From: Pseudomonadota bacterium
GTDB lineage: Bacteria > Desulfobacterota > Desulfobacteria > Desulfobacterales > Desulfobacteraceae
Assembly (NCBI GenBank): GCA_018821715.1
Contig: JAHJLN010000424.1
Coordinates: 1-36,238 of the forward strand
DNA length: 36,238 bases
Reading direction: 5' to 3'
The position numbers and the translations under genes were made by a program. Below, piece after piece: positions 24,930-32,621 of the stretch (the first letter of the stretch is position 1; the number at the start of each line of letters is the position of its first letter). The notes beneath the pieces are model-generated. The model was not told where the DNA came from. It searched no databases and saw only the letters and a program-made list of their open reading frames with translations.

Positions 24930-25538
24930 ATGATAGTTGACGTCATTCATAAAAACCATAACTCCAACGGCTGTTATTTCGATTTTGTTTATGGATTCAT
25001 TTTAGCAATGGTGTTTTGCTTTGCCATATCCGGGTGCCATCCTGTAAAAGTACCTGAAAAAGTACCTGAAAAAATGCAATCTGAAACAAATGACCTGACA
25101 GCAGGAGAAACAGCCTTTTTTCAAAAAAATTACAATAGCGCCGACACCCTGTTCAATTTGATTATGGAGAAAAGTCAGGACCCGAATATCAAAAACATCG
25201 CTCTTTACAATCTTGCCTGCACCAGATTATTGACCTTTCAAAATGAACATGAATTTATTGAGGCAAAAAAATTATTAAACATGTGGCATCCTTTAACAGA
25301 AAAAGGACTGCATTCTGAAAACCCTTTGTTCCTTATTCAGGCCTTTGAAAACATACTGGGTGTCAAGGAAAAAGAACGGCTGGAAAGCTTGAAAAAAAAC
25401 GAAGACATGGACATCATTGTAAAACATCAAAATAAAAAAATCCTTAAAATGGAACTGATGATAAAGACCCTTCAACATCAGATCTTAGAACTTGAAAATA
25501 TTGATCAGGAGATTGAAGAAAAGAGGAAAACCAATTGA
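24930..25538 (+). CDS. QseG-like lipoprotein between kinase and regulator
   Basis: About 202 residues from ATG 24930; a TTG one codon earlier is possible, and AAGGA lies nine bases before the ATG. A hydrophobic helix ends in the lipobox AISGC, giving lipidation at C36. The mature part starts with a 12-base tandem repeat (25050-25073) encoding KVPEKVPEK, then TPR-like helices (TAGETAFFQKNYNSADTLF, ALYNLACTRLL) and a C-terminal coiled coil from about residue 150. E. coli QseG occupies the same operon position and modulates its kinase; here that is inference from order and topology. Confidence 0.75.
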   Translation: MIVDVIHKNHNSNGCYFDFVYGFILAMVFCFAISGCHPVKVPEKVPEKMQSETNDLTAGETAFFQKNYNSADTLFNLIMEKSQDPNIKNIALYNLACTRLLTFQNEHEFIEAKKLLNMWHPLTEKGLHSENPLFLIQAFENILGVKEKERLESLKKNEDMDIIVKHQNKKILKMELMIKTLQHQILELENIDQEIEEKRKTN

Positions 25539-26890
25539 AGGACCCAATTAAAATACTGATTGTTGATGATGATCCCAATATTCTGGAAGTTCTTGACGCA
25601 AGGCTCACTGCTGCAAATTTTAATGTACTTAAAGCATGTGATGCACCATCAGCAATTCAAATACTGAAAAAAGAGAGTGTTGACTTGATGATCTCAGACA
25701 TGAAGATGCCGGCCATGAGCGGCATGGACCTTTTTTCTGAGATAAAAAAAATACACCCCGAACTACCGGTGATATTTTTAACCGCATATGGGACCATACC
25801 GGATGCGGTGTGTGCTTTAAAAAAAGGCGCTGTAGATTATATTTCAAAGCCGTTTGACGGCAGACTTTTAATCCATAAAATAAATGAAATCCTTGCCAAC
25901 CGCAAAGCCGATATGAATGAAGATACAGGCAGTTTAATTGAAGAAGGTTTTTATTGGGGAAAAAGCCCTGCCATGAAAGAGCTTGCCCTTACCACCCGAA
26001 AAGTGGCCGCAAGTAATGTGAATGTACTCATCCTGGGCGAAAGCGGTGTTGGCAAAGAATGTATTGCAAGATTCATTCACCAGTACAGCTCAAGAAAAAG
26101 CCACCCCTGTATTGTGGTTGACTGCGGATCTACACCTACAGGAATTTTGGAAAGCGAACTGTTCGGCCACATGAAAGGCTCTTTTACCCATGCCATGCAG
26201 GACAAAAAAGGTCTCATAGAAGCTGCCCATAAAGGGACCCTGTTTTTAGATGAAATCGGAAATATTTCCGGGGATATGCAGAGCAGACTTTTAAGGTTTC
26301 TTGAGGATAAAAAAATCAGGCGGGTGGGTGCCATTACAGAAACAAGTGTTGACTGCAGGGTTCTATCCGCAACAAATGCGGATCTTGCCGCCGGCATTGA
26401 AGAAGGCACTTTCCGCCAGGATCTTTATTACAGGCTCAAAGGTGTCACCCTTCATATCCCGGCATTAAGGGAAAGAAAAGAGGACATCCCGGCACTTTCA
26501 AGTTTTTTTATAACCCACTATACCAGGGAACACAACCTTCCAAAAGTGGAACTTGCCGACACCACCTTGCAATTGCTTAAAAGCCATACCTGGCCCGGGA
26601 ATATAAGGGAGCTGAAAAACGCCCTTGAAGCCGGTATTGTATTGTGTAAAAATAATAAAATGCAGCCATCTGATCTGCAACTGGAAAATAACGGGGGGAA
26701 GAATACGCCATTCACTTCAAATGAAACCGGATTTTCCATTGAAGACAGTGAAAAGCATACTATCATAAGAGCTCTCAGGCAGGCCAACGGTGTCCAGAAA
26801 ACTGCTGCACAACTCTTAAAAATCAGCAGAAGATCCATTCATTATAAGATACAAAAATACAATATTCAGGCATCTGATTATAAACACTGA
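25535..26890 (+). CDS. NtrC-family sigma54 response regulator, GlrR-like, with altered GAFTGA
   Basis: 451 residues from TTG 25535, overlapping the lipoprotein stop; AGAGG eight bases upstream supports this start. Receiver domain with phospho-site D55 (LMISDMKMP) and K105. AAA+ domain with Walker A GESGVGKE (168-175) and Walker B TLFLDE (236-241). The sigma54-contact loop, normally GAFTGA, reads GSFTHA at 215-220. The C-terminal Fis-type helix-turn-helix is QKTAAQLLKISRRSIHYKIQKYNI. The rest is intact, so it should still hydrolyse ATP; whether it activates sigma54 polymerase normally is open. A 36-base stem terminator follows. Confidence 0.93.
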   Translation: MKDPIKILIVDDDPNILEVLDARLTAANFNVLKACDAPSAIQILKKESVDLMISDMKMPAMSGMDLFSEIKKIHPELPVIFLTAYGTIPDAVCALKKGAVDYISKPFDGRLLIHKINEILANRKADMNEDTGSLIEEGFYWGKSPAMKELALTTRKVAASNVNVLILGESGVGKECIARFIHQYSSRKSHPCIVVDCGSTPTGILESELFGHMKGSFTHAMQDKKGLIEAAHKGTLFLDEIGNISGDMQSRLLRFLEDKKIRRVGAITETSVDCRVLSATNADLAAGIEEGTFRQDLYYRLKGVTLHIPALRERKEDIPALSSFFITHYTREHNLPKVELADTTLQLLKSHTWPGNIRELKNALEAGIVLCKNNKMQPSDLQLENNGGKNTPFTSNETGFSIEDSEKHTIIRALRQANGVQKTAAQLLKISRRSIHYKIQKYNIQASDYKH

Positions 26891-26901
26891 ACAGCACAAA
26901 A

Positions 26902-26943
26902 AAACCAGGTGGAAAACTCAACAACGAGTTTTCCACCTGGTTT
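26902..26943. terminator. Bidirectional terminator between convergent genes
   Basis: Perfect 18-bp stem, arms 26902-26919 and 26926-26943, six-base loop, with A-run before and T-run after. It serves both the regulator gene on the plus strand and the small exported-protein gene on the minus strand. Confidence 0.85.
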
Positions 26944-26986
26944 AATGTTTTGTAAAAAAACTATGAAGTCAATTTAATAGTTGGGA

Positions 26987-27313
26987 TTATGATTCTATGG
27001 GTTCTGCTGTTGCAACAAGAATAGTGTCGTTTGTTTCACCTTTTAACAGCTTGCCGCTGATACTGACTGTTTTTCCGACCAGTTCTTCAAGGCCTTCACC
27101 TTGAAGCAGATACGTCTTTTCGCCGGCCATAAGGCTGTACCCGGTATCTGTTTTATTCACAATTCCTTTATACTCATTAATTTCCATGCTTTCGGAAGCG
27201 GTCAGGCTATTTTCCGAAATTGTATCTTTCGCTGCTTTTTGCTCCTGGGCAAAGGTTACATTACAGGTTCCGATTAATCCTATGATCAATAATACGGTTA
27301 CAAATACTCTCAT
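26987..27313 (-). CDS. Small exported protein with an OB-like beta domain
   Basis: 108 residues. Signal peptide MRVFVTVLLIIGLIGTCNVTFA, a polar linker, then about 60 residues of beta strands (YKGIVNKTDTGYSLMAGEKTYLLQG, LVGKTVSISGKLLKGETNDTILVATAEP). This looks like a small OB-fold domain of the kind found in periplasmic stress proteins; no named family is certain. AAGGAG nine bases before ATG. A strong sigma54 promoter upstream and the facing sigma54 activator suggest it is controlled by that two-component system. Confidence 0.75.
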   Translation of the reverse strand: MRVFVTVLLIIGLIGTCNVTFAQEQKAAKDTISENSLTASESMEINEYKGIVNKTDTGYSLMAGEKTYLLQGEGLEELVGKTVSISGKLLKGETNDTILVATAEPIES

Positions 27314-27366
27314 GTTAATTACTCCTTTTGTTAAATTTTTTTTGACTTCATAAAAATTCTTTCCAA

Positions 27367-27398
27367 ATAACCCCGGACAAATAAGGGTCTGGGGTTAT
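27367..27398 (-). other. Stem-loop in the 5' leader of the small exported-protein gene
   Basis: Arms 27367-27378 and 27387-27398 pair over 12 bases with one G-U, eight-base loop, between the sigma54 promoter and the ribosome binding site. No U-run follows, so not a terminator; possible mRNA stabiliser or control element. Confidence 0.45.
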
Positions 27399-27461
27399 AG
27401 AAAAAACCATTCTTTGGGATAAAATTTTATTTTTCATCGCCATTGGTTTAAGCCCTTACAT

Positions 27462-27477
27462 AGCAAACCGTGTGCCA
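27462..27477 (-). promoter_or_regulatory. Sigma54 (-24/-12) promoter
   Basis: Minus strand TGGCAC (27472-27477), five bases, TTGCT (27462-27466): GG and GC are exactly ten bases apart, a near-perfect sigma54 promoter about 150 bases before the small exported-protein ATG. Confidence 0.75.
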
Positions 27478-27481
27478 CACC

Positions 27482-27566
27482 TGTAACCCACTGTATTCTA
27501 AGCAGTATGATGTTTTAACGAATATTTCAAACCGCTTTGGGTTACAAAACAAACACATCTGGTTAC
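27482..27566. promoter_or_regulatory. Repeated GTAACC elements upstream of the sigma54 promoter
   Basis: TGTAACCCA (27482-27490) is the exact complement of TGGGTTACA (27538-27546), and a further GGTTAC (27561-27566) is 21 bases from the second, two helical turns. They are candidate activator sites for the neighbouring regulator, on inference only. Confidence 0.45.
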
Positions 27567-27613
27567 GATTCTTGCACCTTTTTGAAACCATAAGGGAACC
27601 CTGAATTTAGTGC

Positions 27614-27642
27614 TTGACTTGCCTTGCGTATTCTCATAAAGA
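27614..27642 (+). promoter_or_regulatory. Promoter of the first TrpB2 gene
   Basis: TTGACT (27614-27619), 17-base spacer, TAAAGA (27637-27642), leaving a leader of about 110 bases before the ATG. The leader holds no clear attenuator or trp box. Confidence 0.55.
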
Positions 27643-27757
27643 AATTGAATTAGACTCAAACCTGTTCAACTTAAAGAGCATTACATATTTAATGAATATG
27701 TTTTGAAATATTCCACGAGTTTTTTTGCATAACTCTAACCGTGAACAAGGAGGGCCC

Positions 27758-29131
27758 ATGAGAGCTAAAAAGTATGTATTAACCGAACAAGAGATGCCAC
27801 GGAAATGGTACAATATTATGGCGGATATGCCGACTCCCATGGAACCGCCGCTTCACCCCGGAACCGGCCAACCCTGCGGACCTGAAGATCTTGCCCCTAT
27901 TTTTCCCATGAACCTGATTGAACAGGAAGTGAGCACCCAAAGATGGATTGACATTCCAGAAGAAGTTCTGGACAAATACGCCATTTGGCGACCTTCTCCG
28001 CTTTACAGAGCCTATAATCTTGAACAGGCACTGGGTACACCTGCAAAAATTTATTTTAAAAATGAAGGGGTCAGCCCTGCCGGCAGTCACAAGCCCAACA
28101 CCGCCATTGCCCAGGCCTATTATAACAAGGTGGCGGGCACGAAAAGGATCACGACGGAAACAGGGGCAGGCCAGTGGGGCAGTGCGCTTTCCATGTGCTG
28201 CTCATTTTTCGGGATTGAGTGCAAAGTGTTTATGGTAAAGATTTCCTACAACCAGAAACCCTACCGCCGCCTGATGATGGAAACCTGGGGAGCCAAATGT
28301 ACGGCAAGCCCGAGCAATGAAACACGGGCCGGCCGAAGCATTCTTGAAAAAGATCCCGATTCCCCTGGAAGCCTTGGCATGGCCATCAGTGAAGCAGTGG
28401 AACAGGCTGTTTCCGATGATGACACCAAATATGCACTGGGATCAGTCCTCAACCATGTCATGATCCACCAGAGCATTATCGGCCTTGAGGCCCAGAAACA
28501 GATGGAAATGACCGGGGATTACCCGGATGTGATTATCGGCAGTGCCGGTGGCGGCAGTAATTTTGCAGGCCTTGCCATGCCCTTTGCCAGGGATAAAATT
28601 GCCGGGAAACAGATTGACATCATTGCTGTGGAACCGTCATCCTGCCCTACCTTGACCCGGGGGCCCTTTGCCTATGATTTCGGAGATACGGTCCAGATGA
28701 CGCCCCTTTTGCCCATGCACACCCTGGGCCACAATTTTGTACCCGCACCCATCCATGCAGGAGGCTTAAGATACCACGGCATGGCACCCATTGTCAGCCA
28801 GCTGGTCCTGGACGGCATTGTCCGGGCAGAATCGGTCCATCAGATGGAAACCTTTAAAGCAGGCCTTACCTTTGCAAGGTCGGAAGGATATATCAGTGCA
28901 CCGGAATGCAACCATGCCGTTGCCATGACCATCAGGGAAGCCCTTAAGGCCAAAGAAGAGGGCAAGGAAAAAACCATCCTGTTCAACTGGAGTGGTCACG
29001 GCCTTGTGGACCTGGGCGCCTATGAGGCGTATTTCAGGGGCAATCTGTCCGACCATGAACTGCCCCAGGAAGTGATTGACACTGCATTAAAGGATATTGC
29101 ATCCCTGCCCAAACCCAGGCAGGCAACCTAA
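27758..29131 (+). CDS. trpB: TrpB2-type tryptophan synthase beta chain, copy 1
   Basis: 457 residues from ATG 27758 with an AAGGAGG; an in-frame TTG upstream is rejected. The long N-terminal extension (about 80 residues before RPSPLYRA) and overall sequence belong to the TrpB2 group, distinct from the TrpA-partnered TrpB1. The PLP lysine is K112 in AGSHKPNTA, and the phosphate-binding loop is [12 protein letters not shown]. It makes tryptophan from indole and serine or O-phosphoserine. About 39 residues differ from copy 2 by eye count. No trpA or other trp gene is in the window. An intrinsic terminator follows. Confidence 0.9.
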   Translation: MRAKKYVLTEQEMPRKWYNIMADMPTPMEPPLHPGTGQPCGPEDLAPIFPMNLIEQEVSTQRWIDIPEEVLDKYAIWRPSPLYRAYNLEQALGTPAKIYFKNEGVSPAGSHKPNTAIAQAYYNKVAGTKRITTETGAGQWGSALSMCCSFFGIECKVFMVKISYNQKPYRRLMMETWGAKCTASPSNETRAGRSILEKDPDSPGSLGMAISEAVEQAVSDDDTKYALGSVLNHVMIHQSIIGLEAQKQMEMTGDYPDVIIGSAGGGSNFAGLAMPFARDKIAGKQIDIIAVEPSSCPTLTRGPFAYDFGDTVQMTPLLPMHTLGHNFVPAPIHAGGLRYHGMAPIVSQLVLDGIVRAESVHQMETFKAGLTFARSEGYISAPECNHAVAMTIREALKAKEEGKEKTILFNWSGHGLVDLGAYEAYFRGNLSDHELPQEVIDTALKDIASLPKPRQAT

Positions 29132-29147
29132 AACCAATTAAAACAGG

Positions 29148-29187
29148 CCCGCAGCCGGCTTTTAAATTCATTAAAGCCGGCTGCGGG
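29148..29187 (+). terminator. Terminator after TrpB2 copy 1
   Basis: GC-rich 15-bp perfect stem (29148-29162 with 29173-29187), ten-base loop, followed by a short T-rich stretch. It ends in the 80-base gap before the Cys-rich gene. Confidence 0.7.
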
Positions 29188-29211
29188 TCAAATATTTTTG
29201 CCAGACACGAA

Positions 29212-29514
29212 ATGGATACAATCATGAATGAAAAAACCGACGCCCTGACGCCCGAACCCCCCAAAGATGACTTCGCCATCCGCTGCCCAAGACTTGGACA
29301 TCAGATCAGCTTTACCTATTGCCGGTCTGAAAACAGCGGCCTGCCCTGTTTTAAAACCCTTGACTGCTGGTACAGTTATTTTGATGTTCATACCCATCTT
29401 AAGGAAAAATTATCTGAAGAAGACTTTAAAAAAGTATTCTTAAAACAGGCAAAACCAAAAGTATTCTCTTTGATCGACTTAATTGAACAGGCAAAAAAGA
29501 ACCAGGGAGAATAA
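29212..29514 (+). CDS. Small Cys-rich conserved hypothetical protein
   Basis: 100 residues from ATG 29212 (or 96 from ATG 29224); neither has a good Shine-Dalgarno sequence. The centre reads RCPRLGHQISFTYC, then SGLPCFKTLDCW, giving four cysteines spaced C-x12-C-x9-C-x5-C with conserved aromatic and basic residues between, probably a metal site. The C-terminal half is helical (LKEKLSEEDFKKVF). I believe similar proteins occur in Desulfobacterales, unnamed. It ends three bases before the ATPase gene, so the two are likely one operon. Confidence 0.7.
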   Translation: MDTIMNEKTDALTPEPPKDDFAIRCPRLGHQISFTYCRSENSGLPCFKTLDCWYSYFDVHTHLKEKLSEEDFKKVFLKQAKPKVFSLIDLIEQAKKNQGE

Positions 29515-29516
29515 AG

Positions 29517-30245
29517 TTGCTTTATCTCAAACAAGCAGATATTCATCAGGAAAAATTTCCCGTCCAAAATTATTACCCTTTTAATCTAAAAATATTTCAG
29601 AACACAAAACAGATCAAATTCAACACACCTGTCACCCTTTTCATCGGGGAAAACGGCACCGGCAAATCAACGCTGCTCAAAGCCCTTGCCATACGATGCG
29701 GGATCCATATCTGGCAAAGTGAATTCAACTTAAGATATGAGCATAATCCCTATGAGGATGACTTTTACAAAGCCATTACCATTCAGTGGGAAAACGGGCC
29801 TGTGCCGGGGTCCTATTTCGGGTCCCAGATTTTTTCCCATTTTGCAAAAAATCTTGAGGAATGGGCGATTCATGATGCCCAGATGCTCAATTATTTCGGG
29901 GGGAAATCTCTTGTCACACAGTCCCACGGCCAGTCTCTTATGTCATATTTCCAATCCCGATATACCCTTAAAGGATTATATTTCCTGGATGAACCGGAAA
30001 CCGCATTATCCCCTGCATCCTTGATTGAGCTGTTAAATCTGTTAAACAAAATAAGCCGTCAGGGCCATGCCCAGTTTCTTATTGTCACACATTCCCCATT
30101 TCTTATGGCATGCCCGGGTTCAAGGATTTACAGCTTTGACAACACACAAATTGAACCCATTAAATATGAAGATACACAGTATTATAAAATCTACAAACGC
30201 TTCATGGCTGACCCGGGAAAATTTATAAAGACAGACCTTGCCTAA
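29517..30245 (+). CDS. AAA-type (ABC-like) ATPase, COG3910-like
   Basis: 242 residues. It starts at TTG, supported by AGGGAGA eight bases upstream and tight spacing to the previous stop. Walker A is FIGENGTGKSTLLKAL, signature region KSLVTQSHGQSLMSYF, Walker B GLYFLDEPETALSP and the H-switch LIVTHSPFLMA, all typical of stand-alone SMC/ABC-like AAA proteins with unknown cellular role. There is no transporter partner and no membrane segment. It precedes the V4R-LuxR regulator by ten bases. Confidence 0.85.
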   Translation: MLYLKQADIHQEKFPVQNYYPFNLKIFQNTKQIKFNTPVTLFIGENGTGKSTLLKALAIRCGIHIWQSEFNLRYEHNPYEDDFYKAITIQWENGPVPGSYFGSQIFSHFAKNLEEWAIHDAQMLNYFGGKSLVTQSHGQSLMSYFQSRYTLKGLYFLDEPETALSPASLIELLNLLNKISRQGHAQFLIVTHSPFLMACPGSRIYSFDNTQIEPIKYEDTQYYKIYKRFMADPGKFIKTDLA

Positions 30246-30255
30246 CAGGATTGTA

Positions 30256-31500
30256 ATGAATCAGCCTCCCAAGACAAATTTAAATACAGTAAGTGTGCCC
30301 GATGATTTACGCCACGTCTTTTTAACGGCCCAGGAGTATGTTAAAAATTATTTTTCCTTTGTTCAGAGCGATCCTGAAAAAGGGCTGATTAAATTTTCAG
30401 GTGAGCGGTACATTCTTGTCCGGGCCTCCTCCATGTCAAAAGAATTCTTTGACATGATGGCACTTATGTATAAAGACCGGGGCAAAGAAGAGGCAAGGAA
30501 TCTTTCCTTTAACTTTCTCTTTGATATTGCCCATTCCATAGGAAAAGCAGATGCAAAAAGTTTTTTTTCAAAAATGGCGGTAACAGACCCCATTGAAAAG
30601 CTTTCAGCAGGCCCCATCCATTTTGCCTATACCGGGTGGGCTTCGGTAAAGATTCACCCCCTGTCTTCTCCCACACCGGATGAAAATTATTACCTGATTT
30701 ATGATCATCCCTACTCATTTGAAGCCCAGGCATGGCTGGAAAAAGAAGAAAAAACCGATTTCCCGGTTTGTGTGATGAATGCCGGGTATTCTTCCGGCTG
30801 GTGCGAGGAAAGCTTTGGCATTTCCCTTGTCACGGCAGAAATTGAATGCCGTGCAAAAGGTGACAGACACTGCCGGTTTATCATGGCTCCCCCTTCAAAA
30901 ATCAAGGATCATATCACCAAGTACAGCAAAAAAGCCTATATCAAATATGAACATTACAAAAAAATTGATGTCCCTGAATTTTTTAAGCGAAAACGCCTTG
31001 AAGACGAGCTGAGAAGTCACAAGGACCATCTGGAGGAACTGGTTCAAAAACGAACTGACAAACTGACAAAAACCAATCAGCAGCTTGAAGAAGCCAATAT
31101 CGCATTAAAGGTGGTATTAAAACAGACGGAACAAAAAGAAAAAGCAGATAAGGAAAATTTTTTAGTCAACATCAAACATTCCGTCATGCCCTATCTTAAT
31201 GAACTCACACAAACAAACTTAAACAAGGAACAGCAATCACTTTTAGACCAGCTTGAAAAGAACATTCATCACATCACATCGCCGTTAATCAGCAAACTCT
31301 CATCAAAATATCTGAACCTGACCCCAATGGAGATCAAGGTTGCCACCCTTGTCAAAGATGGTGTTGCAAATAAGGAAATCGCAAATACGTTAAATGTTTC
31401 TTTAAATACCATCACCTCCCATCGCTATAAGATAAGAACAAAGCTTGGCCTGAAAAATAAAGACACCAACCTGCGGTCCTACCTGCTCTCCCTTGAATAA
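30256..31500 (+). CDS. V4R-domain LuxR-type transcriptional regulator
   Basis: 414 residues from ATG 30256 (AGGA upstream); a TTG at 30238 overlapping the ATPase gene is also open. The N-terminal 215 residues combine a XylR_N-like region (KFSGERYILVRASS, FNFLFDIAHSIG) with a V4R domain (NAGYSSGWCEESFG, IECRAKGDRHCRFIM; conserved Cys 183, 198 and 206). A coiled coil (about 245-300) joins it to a LuxR helix-turn-helix (LTPMEIKVATLVKDGVANKEIANTLNVS, ending HRYKIRTKLGLK). XylR_N/V4R sensors bind small aromatic or other hydrophobic ligands, here unknown. It precedes serA, so the serA operon may be its target. Confidence 0.85.
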   Translation: MNQPPKTNLNTVSVPDDLRHVFLTAQEYVKNYFSFVQSDPEKGLIKFSGERYILVRASSMSKEFFDMMALMYKDRGKEEARNLSFNFLFDIAHSIGKADAKSFFSKMAVTDPIEKLSAGPIHFAYTGWASVKIHPLSSPTPDENYYLIYDHPYSFEAQAWLEKEEKTDFPVCVMNAGYSSGWCEESFGISLVTAEIECRAKGDRHCRFIMAPPSKIKDHITKYSKKAYIKYEHYKKIDVPEFFKRKRLEDELRSHKDHLEELVQKRTDKLTKTNQQLEEANIALKVVLKQTEQKEKADKENFLVNIKHSVMPYLNELTQTNLNKEQQSLLDQLEKNIHHITSPLISKLSSKYLNLTPMEIKVATLVKDGVANKEIANTLNVSLNTITSHRYKIRTKLGLKNKDTNLRSYLLSLE

Positions 31501-31513
31501 TGGTGGTTTTTTA

Positions 31514-31532
31514 TCACCATTAAGTCACCATT
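31514..31532 (+). promoter_or_regulatory. Direct repeat before serA
   Basis: TCACCATT occurs at 31514-31521 and 31525-31532, one helical turn (11 bases) apart, just upstream of the serA promoter; TGGTG at 31501-31505 is the inverse of the first. A candidate operator for the V4R-LuxR regulator. Confidence 0.35.
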
Positions 31533-31541
31533 TTTACAGTC

Positions 31542-31571
31542 TTGACCCTTCTGATTTAAACCTCCTATAGA
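31542..31571 (+). promoter_or_regulatory. Promoter of the serA-trpB2-serC-pckG genes
   Basis: TTGACC (31542-31547), 18-base spacer, TATAGA (31566-31571), about 50 bases before ATG. Downstream an A/T stem (31588-31596 with 31602-31610) sits right against the ribosome binding site AAAGGAGG. Confidence 0.55.
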
Positions 31572-31621
31572 ATCATAACGGATTTATTTTATTAATTTTT
31601 TATTAATAAAGGAGGACTACC

Positions 31622-32569
31622 ATGAAAGTACTCGTCAGCGATCCACTCTCCACCGTAGGCATTGAGATTTTCAAAAACACTCCCGGCATTGAAGTGGATG
31701 TAAAAACGGATTTAAGTCCGTCCGAGCTTGAAGACATCATTGGTGCGTACCACGCCCTATCCATTCGAAGCAAAACAAAGGTAACCGAATCTCTGCTTTC
31801 CAAGGCAAAGAACCTCAAGGTTGTCGGCAGGGCCGGAATCGGGCTCGATAATGTTGACATCCCGGCAGCTACCCGTGCCGACATTGCCGTAATGAACACG
31901 CCGTTCGGCAACGCCATTACGACAGCAGAACACACCATTGCCATGATAATGGCCCTTTCTAGAAACATCCCAAGGGCAACGGCAACACTGAAAGATGGGA
32001 AATGGGAGAAAAAAAACCTCAGAGGCCGCGAAATCTTCAACAAGACCCTGGGACTGGTCGGTATCGGTAATATCGGCAGTATCGTGGCGGACAGGGCAAT
32101 GGGACTTAAAATGAAGGTCATAGGATTTGACCCCTATCAGAAACCTGAAAGCATTGAAAAACTAGGGATTCGGCCTGTCAGCTTTGATGAAGTCCTGGCG
32201 CAGTCGGACTACATTTCCATTCACACTCCTAAAACAGCTGAAACCACCAACCTGTTCAACAAGGAAACCTTTTCAAAAATGAAACAGGGCGCCATGCTGA
32301 TCAATTGTGCAAGAGGCGGAATCGTCAATGAAGACGATCTTCATGATGCCTTGAAATCCAATCACCTTGGCGGCGCAGCCCTTGATGTATTTGTCACCGA
32401 ACCCCCTGGAAAAATATGCCTCATGGATCTGGACAACTTTATCTGTACATCCCACCTGGGCGCTTCCACCCATGAGGCCCAGGATAATGTGGCAAGGGAT
32501 GTGGCAAACCAGATCGTGAATTATCTGAAGACCGGCAAGGCCCCGAATATTGTCAACTTAAAAAAATGA
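31622..32569 (+). CDS. serA: D-3-phosphoglycerate dehydrogenase, short form
   Basis: 315 residues, the catalytic core only: long bacterial SerA adds ASB and ACT domains (about 530 residues). The NAD loop is GLVGIGNIGS with D170 further on; catalytic residues are R231 (NCARGGIVNE), E260 (VTEPPG) and H278 (SHLGAST). It oxidises 3-phosphoglycerate to 3-phosphohydroxypyruvate, the first step to serine. Without ACT domains, serine feedback through that route is not expected. AAGGAGG before ATG. The D-2-hydroxyacid dehydrogenase family is broad, but serC in the same operon supports this call. Confidence 0.8.
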   Translation: MKVLVSDPLSTVGIEIFKNTPGIEVDVKTDLSPSELEDIIGAYHALSIRSKTKVTESLLSKAKNLKVVGRAGIGLDNVDIPAATRADIAVMNTPFGNAITTAEHTIAMIMALSRNIPRATATLKDGKWEKKNLRGREIFNKTLGLVGIGNIGSIVADRAMGLKMKVIGFDPYQKPESIEKLGIRPVSFDEVLAQSDYISIHTPKTAETTNLFNKETFSKMKQGAMLINCARGGIVNEDDLHDALKSNHLGGAALDVFVTEPPGKICLMDLDNFICTSHLGASTHEAQDNVARDVANQIVNYLKTGKAPNIVNLKK

Positions 32570-32621
32570 TGAATCCTTTAAATCTGTCATTTTTTTAGCA
32601 ACTCAAATAAAAGGAGGAGTT

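Noticed and set aside
25050-25073. Tandem 12-base repeat in the lipoprotein as a phase-variation switch
   Set aside because: The unit is a multiple of three and has only two copies, so slippage would change linker length but not reading frame.
27482-27546. Terminal inverted repeats of an insertion sequence
   Set aside because: The arms are only nine bases, enclose 47 bases without an ORF, and there is no target duplication; a regulatory reading is simpler.
27559-27575. Plus-strand sigma54 promoter for TrpB2 copy 1
   Set aside because: TGG and GC are 11 bases apart, not ten; a good sigma70-type promoter lies just downstream.
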